Shown: piece after piece, positions 14,125 through 21,863 of the stretch
How the letters are laid out: the number at the start of each line of letters is the position of its first letter
Numbering within the stretch: position 1 is the stretch's first letter
Assembly (NCBI GenBank): GCA_041306005.1
Contig: JBFYKJ010000038.1
Span: forward strand, 1-34,529
DNA length: 34,529 nucleotides
Direction of reading: 5' to 3'
Origin: JBFYKJ01 sp041306005
Lineage (GTDB): Archaea; Altiarchaeota; Altiarchaeia; JAFGQM01
Position numbers and translations under genes: made by a program
Notes under the pieces: model-generated
Told to the model about the DNA's origin: nothing
The model's database searches: none
The model's input: the letters and a program-made list of their open reading frames with translations, nothing else

Positions 14125-15380
14125 CTCTTCCTCTTTAGGGCTTTTTGGATGCTCTCGCCGACTTTCTTGACCTTTTTGCCCGCAAGCGCTTCCCCCATGC
14201 GCATCTTCTTCGCCTTGCCTATCCCAAGCCCTTTGCCCGCCCTCTTTGCCTTCCCCCGCTTCTTCGCTTTGCCCTTATACTCCTCTATAAGCTCCAGGTA
14301 TAACGCTTCAAGCTTCTCAGCGGTCTTTGCCCCCGACCTCGCCTTCGCCCTGGCAAGCGAGCTGGCTTTCAAACCCTTGAGATTCCGGTACGCCATCCCG
14401 ACCTTCTTCCCCAAGTCGTCCATATCGCCCGGTGCGTACCTGTAGCCGTTGACCCCCTCCTCGATAGTCTCCTTGAGGCCCATCGCGTCCGCGCCGATCG
14501 TGGGCTTGCCGCAGGCATTCGCCTCCAGGACCACAAGGCCCTCGGTCTCCGCAGTCGAGGGCATTATGAACACGTCAAGCGAGGAGTAGAACTCGGGCAT
14601 GCGCCCCCTTGGCAAAAAGCCCGTGAATATCACGTTCTTCTTGCCCTCGGCCATCTTCTTGTAGAGCTCGTGCTGCTGCCCGTCGCCTGCGAGGACAACG
14701 GTGCCGTCAAACCTGTCGGCGTAGTTTATCAAATCCTCCAGGTGCTTCTCCTTCGAGTGCCTCCCGGTGAACCCGACGACCCGGCCGTTCGGTATCCCGA
14801 AGTCCTCCCTGAACTTAGCCGCATCGACCTCCCTAAAGAAATCCGTATCTATCCCGTTGGAGAAGTGCATGGTCTTCGCCAGTCTGTCCCCCCACCGCTT
14901 CTTGAGGATGCCTATTATCTCGCCGGTCGGCGCGGTCACCACATCGCACCTCTCAAGGAGCTCCTTTTCGTACTTGTAGTAGACCAGCTTCAGCGACTCC
15001 TGGAGCATCTCGTTGCCGGTTATCTGCTGGATGTAGAAATCGGCAGGGGTGTGGTAGGTGAATATCTTGGGCACCCCCTGCTTTCTCGCGATGGCCAGGC
15101 CGAAGAGCCCGGCGCTCGAGAAGCCGTGCATGTGTATGACGTCAAAGCCCTCCTCGACTTTCTTGAAATCCGGGAGGCCGATGTTGTAGCCCTTGTAGAA
15201 TATGAAGGGGAGGGACTTTAGGGGTATCTCCCTCTCGCCCGGCGCGTATCCCGGCGCTTCGGGGTAATAGACGAATACCTCGTGCCCCCTTTTCTCCAAT
15301 TCCCTCTTCCACAGGCTGACCGTGTACGTGACCCCGTTTATCTGCGGGAAGTAGGTGTCCGTGAAAAACGCTATCTTCAT
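14121..15380 (-). CDS. Glycosyltransferase family 4 with basic C-terminal tail
   Basis: 419 residues. Residues about 1-345 form a standard GT4 enzyme: MKIAFFTDTYFPQINGVTYT at the start, VGFTGRHSKEKHLEDLI in the donor domain and PSTAETEGLVVLEANACGKP with the EX7E pair. The start resembles 1,2-diacylglycerol-type glucosyl/mannosyltransferases. The last about 65 residues are extremely rich in Lys, Gly, Ala and Arg (repeats like KAKKRGKAKRAGKG), which is unusual and could bind anionic membrane lipid or nucleic acid. Coupled by ATGA overlap to the next GT4 gene; 79 nt separates it from the phosphosugar transferase upstream. Confidence 0.88.
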   Translation of the reverse strand: MKIAFFTDTYFPQINGVTYTVSLWKRELEKRGHEVFVYYPEAPGYAPGEREIPLKSLPFIFYKGYNIGLPDFKKVEEGFDVIHMHGFSSAGLFGLAIARKQGVPKIFTYHTPADFYIQQITGNEMLQESLKLVYYKYEKELLERCDVVTAPTGEIIGILKKRWGDRLAKTMHFSNGIDTDFFREVDAAKFREDFGIPNGRVVGFTGRHSKEKHLEDLINYADRFDGTVVLAGDGQQHELYKKMAEGKKNVIFTGFLPRGRMPEFYSSLDVFIMPSTAETEGLVVLEANACGKPTIGADAMGLKETIEEGVNGYRYAPGDMDDLGKKVGMAYRNLKGLKASSLARAKARSGAKTAEKLEALYLELIEEYKGKAKKRGKAKRAGKGLGIGKAKKMRMGEALAGKKVKKVGESIQKALKRKR

Positions 15381-15459
15381 TTCGTCTAAGGAGCCGTGCT
15401 TGCAAGCGCAACAGTTATTTTTCAGCCGTAAAAGAAAAAGCCCGAAGCAGCCATTACCC

Positions 15460-16461
15460 TTAAACCTTCAGTGCTTCCATCAGCACGTAAAGCAGCACCC
15501 AGAAGAGCGTGTTGTTGGCGACTACCCTGCGTATGATGGCGGTTATCTCTTTCTCGCCCCGCGGCCCCCGGACTTTTATGATGAGCTTGGCGAAGTCCAG
15601 TTTTCCCGATTCCGGGATGGAGAGCCTCCCGTCGCCGGTGAGGGCATAGGGCATCTCCTTCTTCTGGCTCATGTCGCCGCTATTGGTTCTGGCCTTAAGG
15701 ATAATGTCATAAGCGTGCGGCAGGAAAAGCCCGAATGCGAGATACCACCTGTCGATGAACAGGACGGTGCAGCCCATGAAAGCGCCCATGAGGAACGTGC
15801 CGCTGTCGCCCGGGAATACCCTGGCCGGGAACCTGTTGAAATAGAACAGTGCTATTGCCGCCCCGAGCATGATCAGGCAGAGTGTGACAAGTGTTGCCGT
15901 ATATGCGCTCGAGAACGCGGCCATGGCAGTGAGCCCCGCAATCACTATCGCCGACGACCCCACCTCCCACCCGTTAAGGCCGGCAAAGGAATTCGCGAGC
16001 GATGCGGCGGCGAGGACTACAAGGCCCCCCGCGGCCATGAACGCAGCTGCAAAAAGCGGCTCTGCCGCCACCTTCTCGCCGAGCATCATGTACGTGAACG
16101 GCACCGTGAAGAGGAAAAGCGCAAGCCCCCGCTGGACCACGTACTTCGACCACCCCTTAACCCTCTTGAACAGCTTGAACCCGTCGTCGAAAAAGCCGAT
16201 TGCCGCAAATGCGGTCATCGCCGAGAGGAACATGTATGCGATGGGGTTTATCACCCCTATCCAGACGAGCGCCAGTATGAGCGCCCATATCCCGGGAAGG
16301 AGCAGCATCCCGCAGGCCTCGGGTATCTTCGGCCGGCCGGGCTTGTTTATGTCGATGCCCGCTATCCCGAGGGAAAGCATCCTGCCTTTAAGGAGCTTGA
16401 TGAAAGCGAAGCTGGTCAGGAAAGAGACCGGCAATACCAGGAGAAGCAGCATCTGTTCCAT
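15460..16461 (-). CDS. MraY/WecA/AglH-family phospho-GlcNAc transferase
   Basis: 333 residues with about ten membrane helices. The family moves a sugar phosphate from a UDP-sugar to a polyprenyl (dolichyl) phosphate, the first step in N-glycan or surface-glycan assembly. Catalytic signatures: the GFFDDGFKLFKR motif (about 112-123, aspartate pair), FAGLNGWEVGSSA (Asn-Gly segment that binds the nucleotide-sugar), and FPGDSGTFLMG. Archaeal AglH proteins are the closest named type. As the first glycan gene of the minus-strand cluster it would begin the lipid-linked glycan that the GT4 and GT-C genes extend. Confidence 0.88.
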   Translation of the reverse strand: MEQMLLLLVLPVSFLTSFAFIKLLKGRMLSLGIAGIDINKPGRPKIPEACGMLLLPGIWALILALVWIGVINPIAYMFLSAMTAFAAIGFFDDGFKLFKRVKGWSKYVVQRGLALFLFTVPFTYMMLGEKVAAEPLFAAAFMAAGGLVVLAAASLANSFAGLNGWEVGSSAIVIAGLTAMAAFSSAYTATLVTLCLIMLGAAIALFYFNRFPARVFPGDSGTFLMGAFMGCTVLFIDRWYLAFGLFLPHAYDIILKARTNSGDMSQKKEMPYALTGDGRLSIPESGKLDFAKLIIKVRGPRGEKEITAIIRRVVANNTLFWVLLYVLMEALKV

Positions 16462-16470
16462 TCTGTGTTC

Positions 16471-16533
16471 GGAAGAATCTGATTTCTGTATTCAGAAGAG
16501 TTTGATTTCTATATCCGGAAGAATTTGATTTCC
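16471..16533. repeat. 23-bp tandem repeat (2.7 copies)
   Basis: Units at 16471-16493, 16494-16516 and 16517-16533 share GAAGARTYTGATTTCY followed by a TATTC/TATCC tail. They lie between truD and the start of the AglH-like gene (minus strand), in its leader. Confidence 0.8.
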
Positions 16534-16560
16534 AAAGAACTTATCCGACTTAGCTCCGCT

Positions 16561-17730
16561 TCACTCCCTGGGCGTCTCCACCTTCATGAGCTCGCGGAGC
16601 AGCATCGTGGCGTAGGAGCCCGGAGGGAGAGTGAACCTCACCCATAAATTGCGTTCTGACTCATTAAAACCAGTTACCTCAAAGCCGCCGAACTCGGCCA
16701 TGCTCTTTCGGGGCAGCCCCTCGACGGTCATTTCCGGCATCGGCCCAACCCGGAAGTTCTTAGGCTCCATGCCCTCCCTTTCCAAAATCCCCCTGCTCAC
16801 ATCATCCAGGGCGATGCTATGCCCGGCCATAGGGAGTTCCTCCGGCACGTCGCCCCTCTTGAGGTACTCGCTCAGCGCGAGGTTGAACACATAGCCCTGG
16901 TAGGCGTGGACGAACATCCAGCGCAGCTTCTTAGGCAGCTCCCTCAGCGCGCCTATGTAATCGGTCGGCGACTTCATGAGCTGGTTGAGGACGCTTTTTT
17001 CAAAGCCCAAATAGTTGGGGAACTCATTGAAGGCGTGCTTGAAGCCGTCCGGGCCCCAGTTCGCCCTCAGGAGATCCCTCTCTTTCGTCGCCTGTTCGGG
17101 CTCATCCCCGGTGCCGCACACTATCTCCCTGACAGCGTCTTCGAATTCCCCCCTTAGCACGTGCTTGCCGACAAGGTGGTTGTTCAGCCTAAGGCCGAAG
17201 CGCTGCGTGCCAAAGAAGTTCGGCGTTTTGCCGCCGAGCTCGGCGGCTATGCTCTTTGCCCGCTCGTCCGCATCGCCGCAAACGTTCCTCACGAGCACCG
17301 TGAACCTGTTGCCCTGGAGAGTCCCCAGGTTGACGGGCTCCGGGGATCTTGAGAAGTCGCGGAGGGTGATGTCCTTTAGTTTCACCTTGGCGAGGGCCTC
17401 GTCCCCGGTCTTCCAAATTGACATCCTCTGCGCGCTTATCGAGCGCCTGTCCTTCGTCCCGGCGTACTTGATGCGGGTGTGCGAGACGTTGCACGCGCGC
17501 GCGACGGCCTTTGCGGCGCGCATCGTGTCCCAGTTCCTCTTCTCAAGGGTGAAGTGGGTGTACTCGCCTTCTTCACTTTGGAATGATTGATTCTTGCCTA
17601 GCTCCAAAATCACGCCATCCGGTGTTATCTCCTCTACAAGGAAATCCTCGGGCTCCCTCTTGATGGCCCCGCCTATCCCGTCGGTCTTCGACAAATAGGC
17701 GAGGAGCCCCACGGTCTCTTCAGAGGGCAT
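16561..17730 (-). CDS. truD: tRNA pseudouridine(13) synthase TruD
   Basis: 389 residues, the normal length of archaeal TruD with its inserted TRUD domain. The enzyme converts U13 in the D-arm of certain tRNAs to pseudouridine. The catalytic aspartate is D94 in KYAGTKDRRSISAQRMSI. Other conserved segments are EDFLVEEI near the N-terminus, NFFGTQRFGLRLNNHLVG (about 165-180) and the C-terminal GSYATMLLRELMK. Its start overlaps the end of the small zinc-binding gene by 11 bp, which suggests coupled expression. Confidence 0.95.
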   Translation of the reverse strand: MPSEETVGLLAYLSKTDGIGGAIKREPEDFLVEEITPDGVILELGKNQSFQSEEGEYTHFTLEKRNWDTMRAAKAVARACNVSHTRIKYAGTKDRRSISAQRMSIWKTGDEALAKVKLKDITLRDFSRSPEPVNLGTLQGNRFTVLVRNVCGDADERAKSIAAELGGKTPNFFGTQRFGLRLNNHLVGKHVLRGEFEDAVREIVCGTGDEPEQATKERDLLRANWGPDGFKHAFNEFPNYLGFEKSVLNQLMKSPTDYIGALRELPKKLRWMFVHAYQGYVFNLALSEYLKRGDVPEELPMAGHSIALDDVSRGILEREGMEPKNFRVGPMPEMTVEGLPRKSMAEFGGFEVTGFNESERNLWVRFTLPPGSYATMLLRELMKVETPRE

Positions 17731-17962
17731 CTCTCTCCGGGTCCTTCACGCTGATGTAGACGCCGCCCTTCACGCATTCCTCGCAGAAGCAGCGCTGGTC
17801 GTAGTCGACGCTCAAGGTCTCGCCCTCGGCGGATATCTGCTCGACAGAAGCCTTGACATACTTGCTGCCCTTTCCGAGCATCCGGCCGCACCTGGAGCAG
17901 TAGTCCTTCAGGCTGTTCAGGCTTTCGGGCAGTTGGGTCATATTCTTGTTAAACGTCGCCAT
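17720..17962 (-). CDS. Small four-cysteine (zinc ribbon-like) protein
   Basis: 80 residues. Two Cys pairs, CSRCG at about 22-26 and CFCEEC at about 58-63, would bind one zinc in a ribbon fold. The sequence is mostly polar without membrane segments. It overlaps truD, and its promoter probably lies in 17963-18060, where AT-rich stretches occur in the minus orientation. The pairing with truD hints at an RNA-linked job, but this is inference from position only. I do not recognise a named family. Confidence 0.75.
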   Translation of the reverse strand: MATFNKNMTQLPESLNSLKDYCSRCGRMLGKGSKYVKASVEQISAEGETLSVDYDQRCFCEECVKGGVYISVKDPERDAL

Positions 17963-18207
17963 CTTAATAAACTTTTAGCTCTCCAGTCTTCGGGTAGTTA
18001 AATTTGGAAAGGGAGAAAAACGCTGTCGGGCGCCCTTAAATATCCCCCGGGGTTAGTTACTTTCCGCCGGTGACAAAGCTTTTTGAAATTATTAACCTTT
18101 TCGGGCTTTCGTGCGTTTTTTAAGTATGTTGGGCAAAATAAGCGCTTTCGGGCGGGAGTTTATCCAGAGGCTTCCGAATCCCCCGAAGCAAGAGGTCTTC
18201 TCTGTTT

Positions 18208-18281
18208 GCCTCCGTAGCTCAGTCTGGTAGAGCGTTCCCTTGGTAAGGGAAAGGTCGCGGGTCCAAATCCCGCCGGGGGCT
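18208..18281 (+). tRNA. tRNA-Thr(GGT), integration site of the mobile element
   Basis: Acceptor GCCTCCG (18208-18214) pairs with CGGGGGC (18274-18280; one wobble), D stem GCTC/GAGC, anticodon stem TTCCC/GGGAA with anticodon GGT (18242-18244), T stem GCGGG/CCCGC, discriminator T at 18281. No intron. The 3' 23 nt and flank (18269-18291) recur at 29290-29312, so the gene is intact at the left end of the element. A 7-bp hairpin (CTTCACC/GGTGAAG, 18282-18299) follows. Confidence 0.95.
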
Positions 18282-18291
18282 CTTCACCTTT
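18269..18291 (+). repeat. attL core (tRNA-Thr 3' end)
   Basis: CCCGCCGGGGGCTCTTCACC plus TTT, identical to 29290-29312. The integrase gene lies 89 nt to the right. Confidence 0.85.
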
Positions 18292-18318
18292 CGGTGAAGT
18301 CCCGGGTCTACAGTCTAG

Positions 18319-18380
18319 AGTCTTGTCTTAGGGAGGCGGGTTAAGTCTCCTGTCATGGGTTTTCAGTCCTGTCTTAGGGA
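18319..18380 (+). repeat. Two AGTCYTGTCTTAGGGA direct repeats before the integrase
   Basis: AGTCTTGTCTTAGGGA at 18319-18334 and AGTCCTGTCTTAGGGA at 18365-18380, 46 bp apart. GGGTCTACAGTC precedes the first. They lie between the att core and the integrase ATG, the usual position of integrase arm-type sites, and the second touches the start codon, so integrase binding could repress its own gene. Confidence 0.65.
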
Positions 18381-19492
18381 TGAAAACGATGGACAAGACG
18401 ATGGGATCTGGACTGAATGGGAATGTGCCCGAGTGGGGTTTGGGCCAAAAAGGCAAAGCCCAGGAGTGGGAGTGCGACAACAACCGGATATACAACCTGG
18501 GCAAAACGTATGAGAGGCGCTTTAGCCGGCTTCTCGAGAGCCAGCCCGATGCGAACCGTGGGATCTACACCGATTTCTTCAATCGCGCGCGGTTCGAGGG
18601 GATAAGCCCTGTGAGGCAGCTGAATTACATGCGAGCACTGGCAAGGCTGCAGACAGTCAGCGGCGGCCTGCCGCTGAGGGAGATCGGCAAGAGACATGTG
18701 GACGAGTTCCTTGCCGGCATTGCCGATGCCGCGCCCGGGACAAGGCAGATACTGTTCTACTGTTTGAAGAAGTTCCTGGTGTTCCTTGGGAAAGAGGAGC
18801 TGCTTAAGGGCGTGAGGCCCGCCAAGGCGAAAGACATCAAGGTGAAACCCGGAGACCTTCTGACTCGCGAGGATTTGCAGAAGCTTTTGGAGGCTTGCTC
18901 TACCGTCCGTGGTAGGGCGTTTCTAATAAGTTTGTATGAGAGCGGAGCGCGCATAGGGGAGATTCTGAACTTGGAGGTCAGGGATCTGGTGTTCGACGAC
19001 GACGGGGCACTGGTGCATCTCGAGGGGAAGACCGGGGCGAGGCGGATAAGGCTCGTCGAGAGCGCGCCGATGCTGCGGCGGTGGGTTGACGAGGCCAAGC
19101 GAATCAGTGCGCGGTATGTTTGGTTCGGGCCTGACGGCGGGCCGTCGAAGTATTCGGCGGTCATGAAGTTCCTCAAGAAGACTGCTAAGACTGCCGGTCT
19201 AAGGAAGAAGGTGTACCCGCACCTGTTCAGGCATTCCAGAGCTTCTGAATTGGCGCAGAAGCTCCGGGAGCCGCAACTGCGGGCGTTCATGGGCTGGACT
19301 GGGGCAAGCGACATGCCGCGGATATATGTGCACCTTAGCGCGCAGGATATCGATAGAGCTATTGTGGAGCTCTATGCGCAGCCACAAGAGAAGAACGTCG
19401 GGATGGATGAAATGGCCCAGTTCTATGCATTCTGGAGGACGATGAAGGTAGTTGGACGGAATTCACCAGAGCAATGTCAAGCGCCTCGGTGA
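18380..19492 (+). CDS. Tyrosine recombinase / integrase
   Basis: 370 residues. Site-specific recombinase expected to insert and excise the element at tRNA-Thr. SAM-like core-binding domain at about 40-145, catalytic domain at about 160-330. Catalytic residues: R191 (ESGARIGEIL), K217 (GKTGARR), H281-x-x-R284 (HLFRHSR), W306 in the place of the second His/Trp, and nucleophile Y316 (RIYVHLS). The set is complete, so the enzyme is likely active. The gene is intact, unlike SSV-type integrases that are split on integration. About 45 residues follow the catalytic core and overlap an antisense regulator gene. The ATG at 18380 was taken; 18389 is an alternative. Confidence 0.92.
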   Translation: MKTMDKTMGSGLNGNVPEWGLGQKGKAQEWECDNNRIYNLGKTYERRFSRLLESQPDANRGIYTDFFNRARFEGISPVRQLNYMRALARLQTVSGGLPLREIGKRHVDEFLAGIADAAPGTRQILFYCLKKFLVFLGKEELLKGVRPAKAKDIKVKPGDLLTREDLQKLLEACSTVRGRAFLISLYESGARIGEILNLEVRDLVFDDDGALVHLEGKTGARRIRLVESAPMLRRWVDEAKRISARYVWFGPDGGPSKYSAVMKFLKKTAKTAGLRKKVYPHLFRHSRASELAQKLREPQLRAFMGWTGASDMPRIYVHLSAQDIDRAIVELYAQPQEKNVGMDEMAQFYAFWRTMKVVGRNSPEQCQAPR

Positions 19493-20057
19493 AGAGGATG
19501 GTCGAGCCTTTGGACGAGATCAGGCCGTAGCGTAACTCAGGGCAGTCGATTACGGTGCTGACCTTTGTACCGTTGCCGCGGGTCTCTAGGGCTGAGAGGA
19601 TGTCCTGCCACATCACCGGCAGGACTACTGTAAGGCAGCCGTTTGCCTCGGTTACGCTACGCAAGAGCAGCCTCCTGACGACGTCGGGGTCTTGCCTGCT
19701 GTTCCTAACGAGCTTTGCGTCCTTGAACTCGTGGATGCGCTCCACCAGTTCGGGCGGCAGGTGGTTTAGCATATAGGCCCAGAACTCCCAATGGCTGCAG
19801 AGCGACTCGAGGGTATCGGAGAGCAGCGAGAGCCGCGAGTTGACTAGCTTGCCGGCGCGAGTCCGCATGTACCCGCCGTTATCCCGTTCTATGAGCCCCA
19901 TGGCCTCAAGGTCTTTGGCCTTCGTGCTCGTGTTGGGCGCGTTCGTCCCCACGACGCGCCTCAGCTCTGAGAGCCGCATGGGTTCGCCCAGGGCTTCAAG
20001 GATGCCCATCCGTATCCTCGACGAGGCTAGCGTCCGGAGCATATAGGGAGCGTCCAT
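19359..20057 (-). CDS. Winged-helix regulator, FilR1-like, probably truncated at the C-terminus
   Basis: 232 residues. N-terminal winged helix (about 8-70: RMGILEALGEPMRLSELRRVVGTN with NTSTKAKDLEAMGLIE as recognition helix region), then a segment like the FilR1/DUF1724 domain of archaeal regulators (about 105-190). The last 44 residues are read antisense to the end of the integrase gene and have a Ser/Arg/His-rich makeup unlike a folded domain, so the original C-terminus may have been replaced. A perfect 16-bp palindrome lies three bases before its start codon, as for autoregulation. Two GTTACGCTAC iterons lie inside the gene. Confidence 0.7.
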   Translation of the reverse strand: MDAPYMLRTLASSRIRMGILEALGEPMRLSELRRVVGTNAPNTSTKAKDLEAMGLIERDNGGYMRTRAGKLVNSRLSLLSDTLESLCSHWEFWAYMLNHLPPELVERIHEFKDAKLVRNSRQDPDVVRRLLLRSVTEANGCLTVVLPVMWQDILSALETRGNGTKVSTVIDCPELRYGLISSKGSTILFTEALDIALVNSVQLPSSSSRMHRTGPFHPSRRSSLVAAHRAPQ

Positions 20058-20059
20058 TT

Positions 20060-20075
20060 CTTACTTATAAGTAAG
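20060..20075. promoter_or_regulatory. Perfect 16-bp palindrome (operator candidate)
   Basis: CTTACTTATAAGTAAG is its own reverse complement. It starts 3 nt upstream of the regulator's ATG and contains TTATAA. It sits in the divergent region between the FilR1-like regulator and the winged-helix/KaiC operon, so a single dimer could control both. Confidence 0.65.
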
Positions 20076-20097
20076 ACAAGCTATTTATAACTAAAAC

Positions 20098-20107
20098 TAT
20101 TTAAATT
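20098..20107 (+). promoter_or_regulatory. TATA-like box of the winged-helix/KaiC operon
   Basis: TATTTAAATT, 21-30 nt upstream of the ATG at 20128, fits a leaderless archaeal promoter. A second AT-rich stretch (TTTATAAC, about 20084-20091) lies upstream. Confidence 0.6.
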
Positions 20108-20127
20108 GAACCCTCCATAAAACTACC

Positions 20128-20472
20128 ATGGGAAAGGAGAGACGAGACTATCCGGAGATCTGCGCAGCCGCACTCAAGACCCTAGACTCGGGACCTAAGA
20201 CGGTCAACGAAGTCGCCTCCACACTCGAAGCCGGCTGGGTGACTGTGGATAGGGCACTCGCCTTCCTTGAAAGCCTGGGCCATGTGGAAAAGATTGTCAA
20301 GAGGCCAAAGGTATACCGAAGAACTAGGGTCATGCCGGTCTCAGACGGGTTTATTAACGACCTAAGCATAATTATAAAGTCCAAGGGTTCCCGCTATCAC
20401 AGTTTGCAGGAATGCCTGGACGAAGCCCTCCGAGACTTCATCCGCAGGGAGAGGTCCATAAAGAGATACTGA
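20128..20472 (+). CDS. Winged-helix protein with C-terminal helical segment
   Basis: 114 residues. Helix-turn-helix at about 9-65 (TVNEVASTLEAGWVTVDRALAFLESLGHVEKI), followed by a basic wing (KRPKVYRRTRV) and a C-terminal helix-strand region (SLQECLDEALRDFIRRERS) resembling the dimer helix of ribbon-helix-helix or CopG-like proteins. The stop codon overlaps the next start as TGATG, so it is coupled to the KaiC-like gene. Probably regulates or senses together with that ATPase; the target is unknown. Confidence 0.75.
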   Translation: MGKERRDYPEICAAALKTLDSGPKTVNEVASTLEAGWVTVDRALAFLESLGHVEKIVKRPKVYRRTRVMPVSDGFINDLSIIIKSKGSRYHSLQECLDEALRDFIRRERSIKRY

Positions 20473-21191
20473 TGGCCCTAAAAAGAGTGTCATCCGGGAT
20501 AAAGGAGCTCGATGTGATGTTAGGCGGGGGCATCCCGCAGGGCGATATTGTCTTGTATTCTGGTGCGCCTGGGATAGGAAAGACGGCCGCCTGCCTGCAG
20601 TTCGTCGCCGATGGGATTAAGAAGGGCGAGGATTGTATCTACGTTGCCAGCGAGGAGACGCGGGGGAAGCTCCTTGAGCACGCTAAGCTCATGGGCTTTG
20701 ACTTCGAGAAGGCCGTAAAGGCGAAGAAGCTTGAGATCTTCCAGGTCGAGGACATTGCCTTCTCAGACCCGCTCGGCAGGCGGTGCCGGCTGCCGCGGGA
20801 CGCGGAGCCCAGGATGGAGCGGCTGGTGGCGTCGGTCAAGAAGTGGGCCGAGAAGTGCGCCGGGAAGCGGCTTGTGGTTGATTCGCTGATATTCTACGCT
20901 GTGGACGACAAGGCCATGCACAGTGTCCTTCTGAACAGCGAGCTCTTCAGGGAGCTTGCGGGGCTTGGGATGACCACGATAATCGTGTCAGAGATGTCTG
21001 CCGAAAGCAAGGCTTACAGCCGCGACGGAGTGACTGAGATACTTGCAGATGGGATATTGCTGTTTGCGCATGAGGTCGTCAAGGGCAAGGGCTTCAAAAC
21101 TATTGAAGTGGTGAAGATGAGGGACAGCAAGATCAAGGACGAGGTAAAGCGGTTTGAAGTAGCCAAAGGCGGCATCAGGTTCTTAAAATAA
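20472..21191 (+). CDS. KaiC/RAD55-like RecA-fold ATPase (first)
   Basis: 239 residues from the ATG at 20472, which overlaps the preceding stop. This start gives the normal family beginning MALKRVSSGIKELDVMLGGGIPQG; the longer frame upstream is an overlap with the previous gene. Walker A is GAPGIGKT (31-38), Walker B ends at D137 (RLVVDSL), and an E-E pair lies after the sensor strand (ASEET). Single-domain KaiC-like proteins in archaea couple ATP binding to signalling, motility or DNA transactions. Its paralogue follows 14 nt later and the two likely form a mixed ring or act in series. Confidence 0.88.
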   Translation: MALKRVSSGIKELDVMLGGGIPQGDIVLYSGAPGIGKTAACLQFVADGIKKGEDCIYVASEETRGKLLEHAKLMGFDFEKAVKAKKLEIFQVEDIAFSDPLGRRCRLPRDAEPRMERLVASVKKWAEKCAGKRLVVDSLIFYAVDDKAMHSVLLNSELFRELAGLGMTTIIVSEMSAESKAYSRDGVTEILADGILLFAHEVVKGKGFKTIEVVKMRDSKIKDEVKRFEVAKGGIRFLK

Positions 21192-21205
21192 TCCAAAAAA
21201 TCAAA

Positions 21206-21859
21206 ATGGAACGTGTTTCGACGGGAGTATCGGGTTTGGACAAGCTGATAGAAGGCGGGATACCGAAGGGCTCAACAGTCCTTGTTTCTGGGGCTCCGGG
21301 CACCGGGAAGACAATACTGGCAATGCAGTTCCTCGAGGCGGGTCTAAGGAAAGGTGAAAAGGCCGCATACATCACTATCGAGGAGCAGCCGGCGAAGATA
21401 GCAGCGCAGGCCGGGCAGTTTGGCATGTTCAAGAAGGCGCCGGACATGATTTCCGCGAAGGACATCAAGTACGACATGGCGGCGAAGAAGCCGGAGAGCA
21501 TGGAAGAGAAGATAAAGCTTGTGCTCGAGAAATTGGGGAAGATGAGACCGGGCAGGGTCGTGATTGATTCGGTGAGCTCGCTGACGCTTGAAGACGGCAA
21601 TGCACGGAGGCTAACGAGGATGCTAATCGAGGGCTTAAACAAGGTCGATGCTACGTGTGTACTAACTGGTGAGGCGCTCAATGGGGATTACCCGGATGAT
21701 GTTACAGCGTTCTTGTCCGACGGCGTCATCTTGATGAAAAAACAAGCAGTAGGAATCGAGGAAACAAGATCCCTTATCGTCGACAAGATGAGGGAAACCA
21801 AAATAGATGGAGGAGTCCACTCCCTAGAGTTTGCGAAACAGGGCCTCAAAGTGGCTTAG
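21206..21859 (+). CDS. KaiC/RAD55-like RecA-fold ATPase (second)
   Basis: 217 residues. MERVSTGVSGLDKLIEGGIPKG start, Walker A GAPGTGKT (29-36), ITIEEQ acidic pair at about 66-71, Walker B VVIDS ending near D120. It lacks a second KaiC domain and any obvious DNA-binding addition. About 30 to 35 percent similar by eye to the first copy, so an old duplication. The gene is followed within a few bases by the UbiA-like gene, making a tight run of five genes on this strand. Confidence 0.88.
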   Translation: MERVSTGVSGLDKLIEGGIPKGSTVLVSGAPGTGKTILAMQFLEAGLRKGEKAAYITIEEQPAKIAAQAGQFGMFKKAPDMISAKDIKYDMAAKKPESMEEKIKLVLEKLGKMRPGRVVIDSVSSLTLEDGNARRLTRMLIEGLNKVDATCVLTGEALNGDYPDDVTAFLSDGVILMKKQAVGIEETRSLIVDKMRETKIDGGVHSLEFAKQGLKVA

Positions 21860-21863
21860 ATAG

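Noticed and set aside
20412..20471. Longer N-terminus for the first KaiC-like protein
   Set aside because: The added residues overlap the preceding gene in another frame and lack family similarity; the ATG at 20472 overlaps the stop as TGATG and gives the usual family start.
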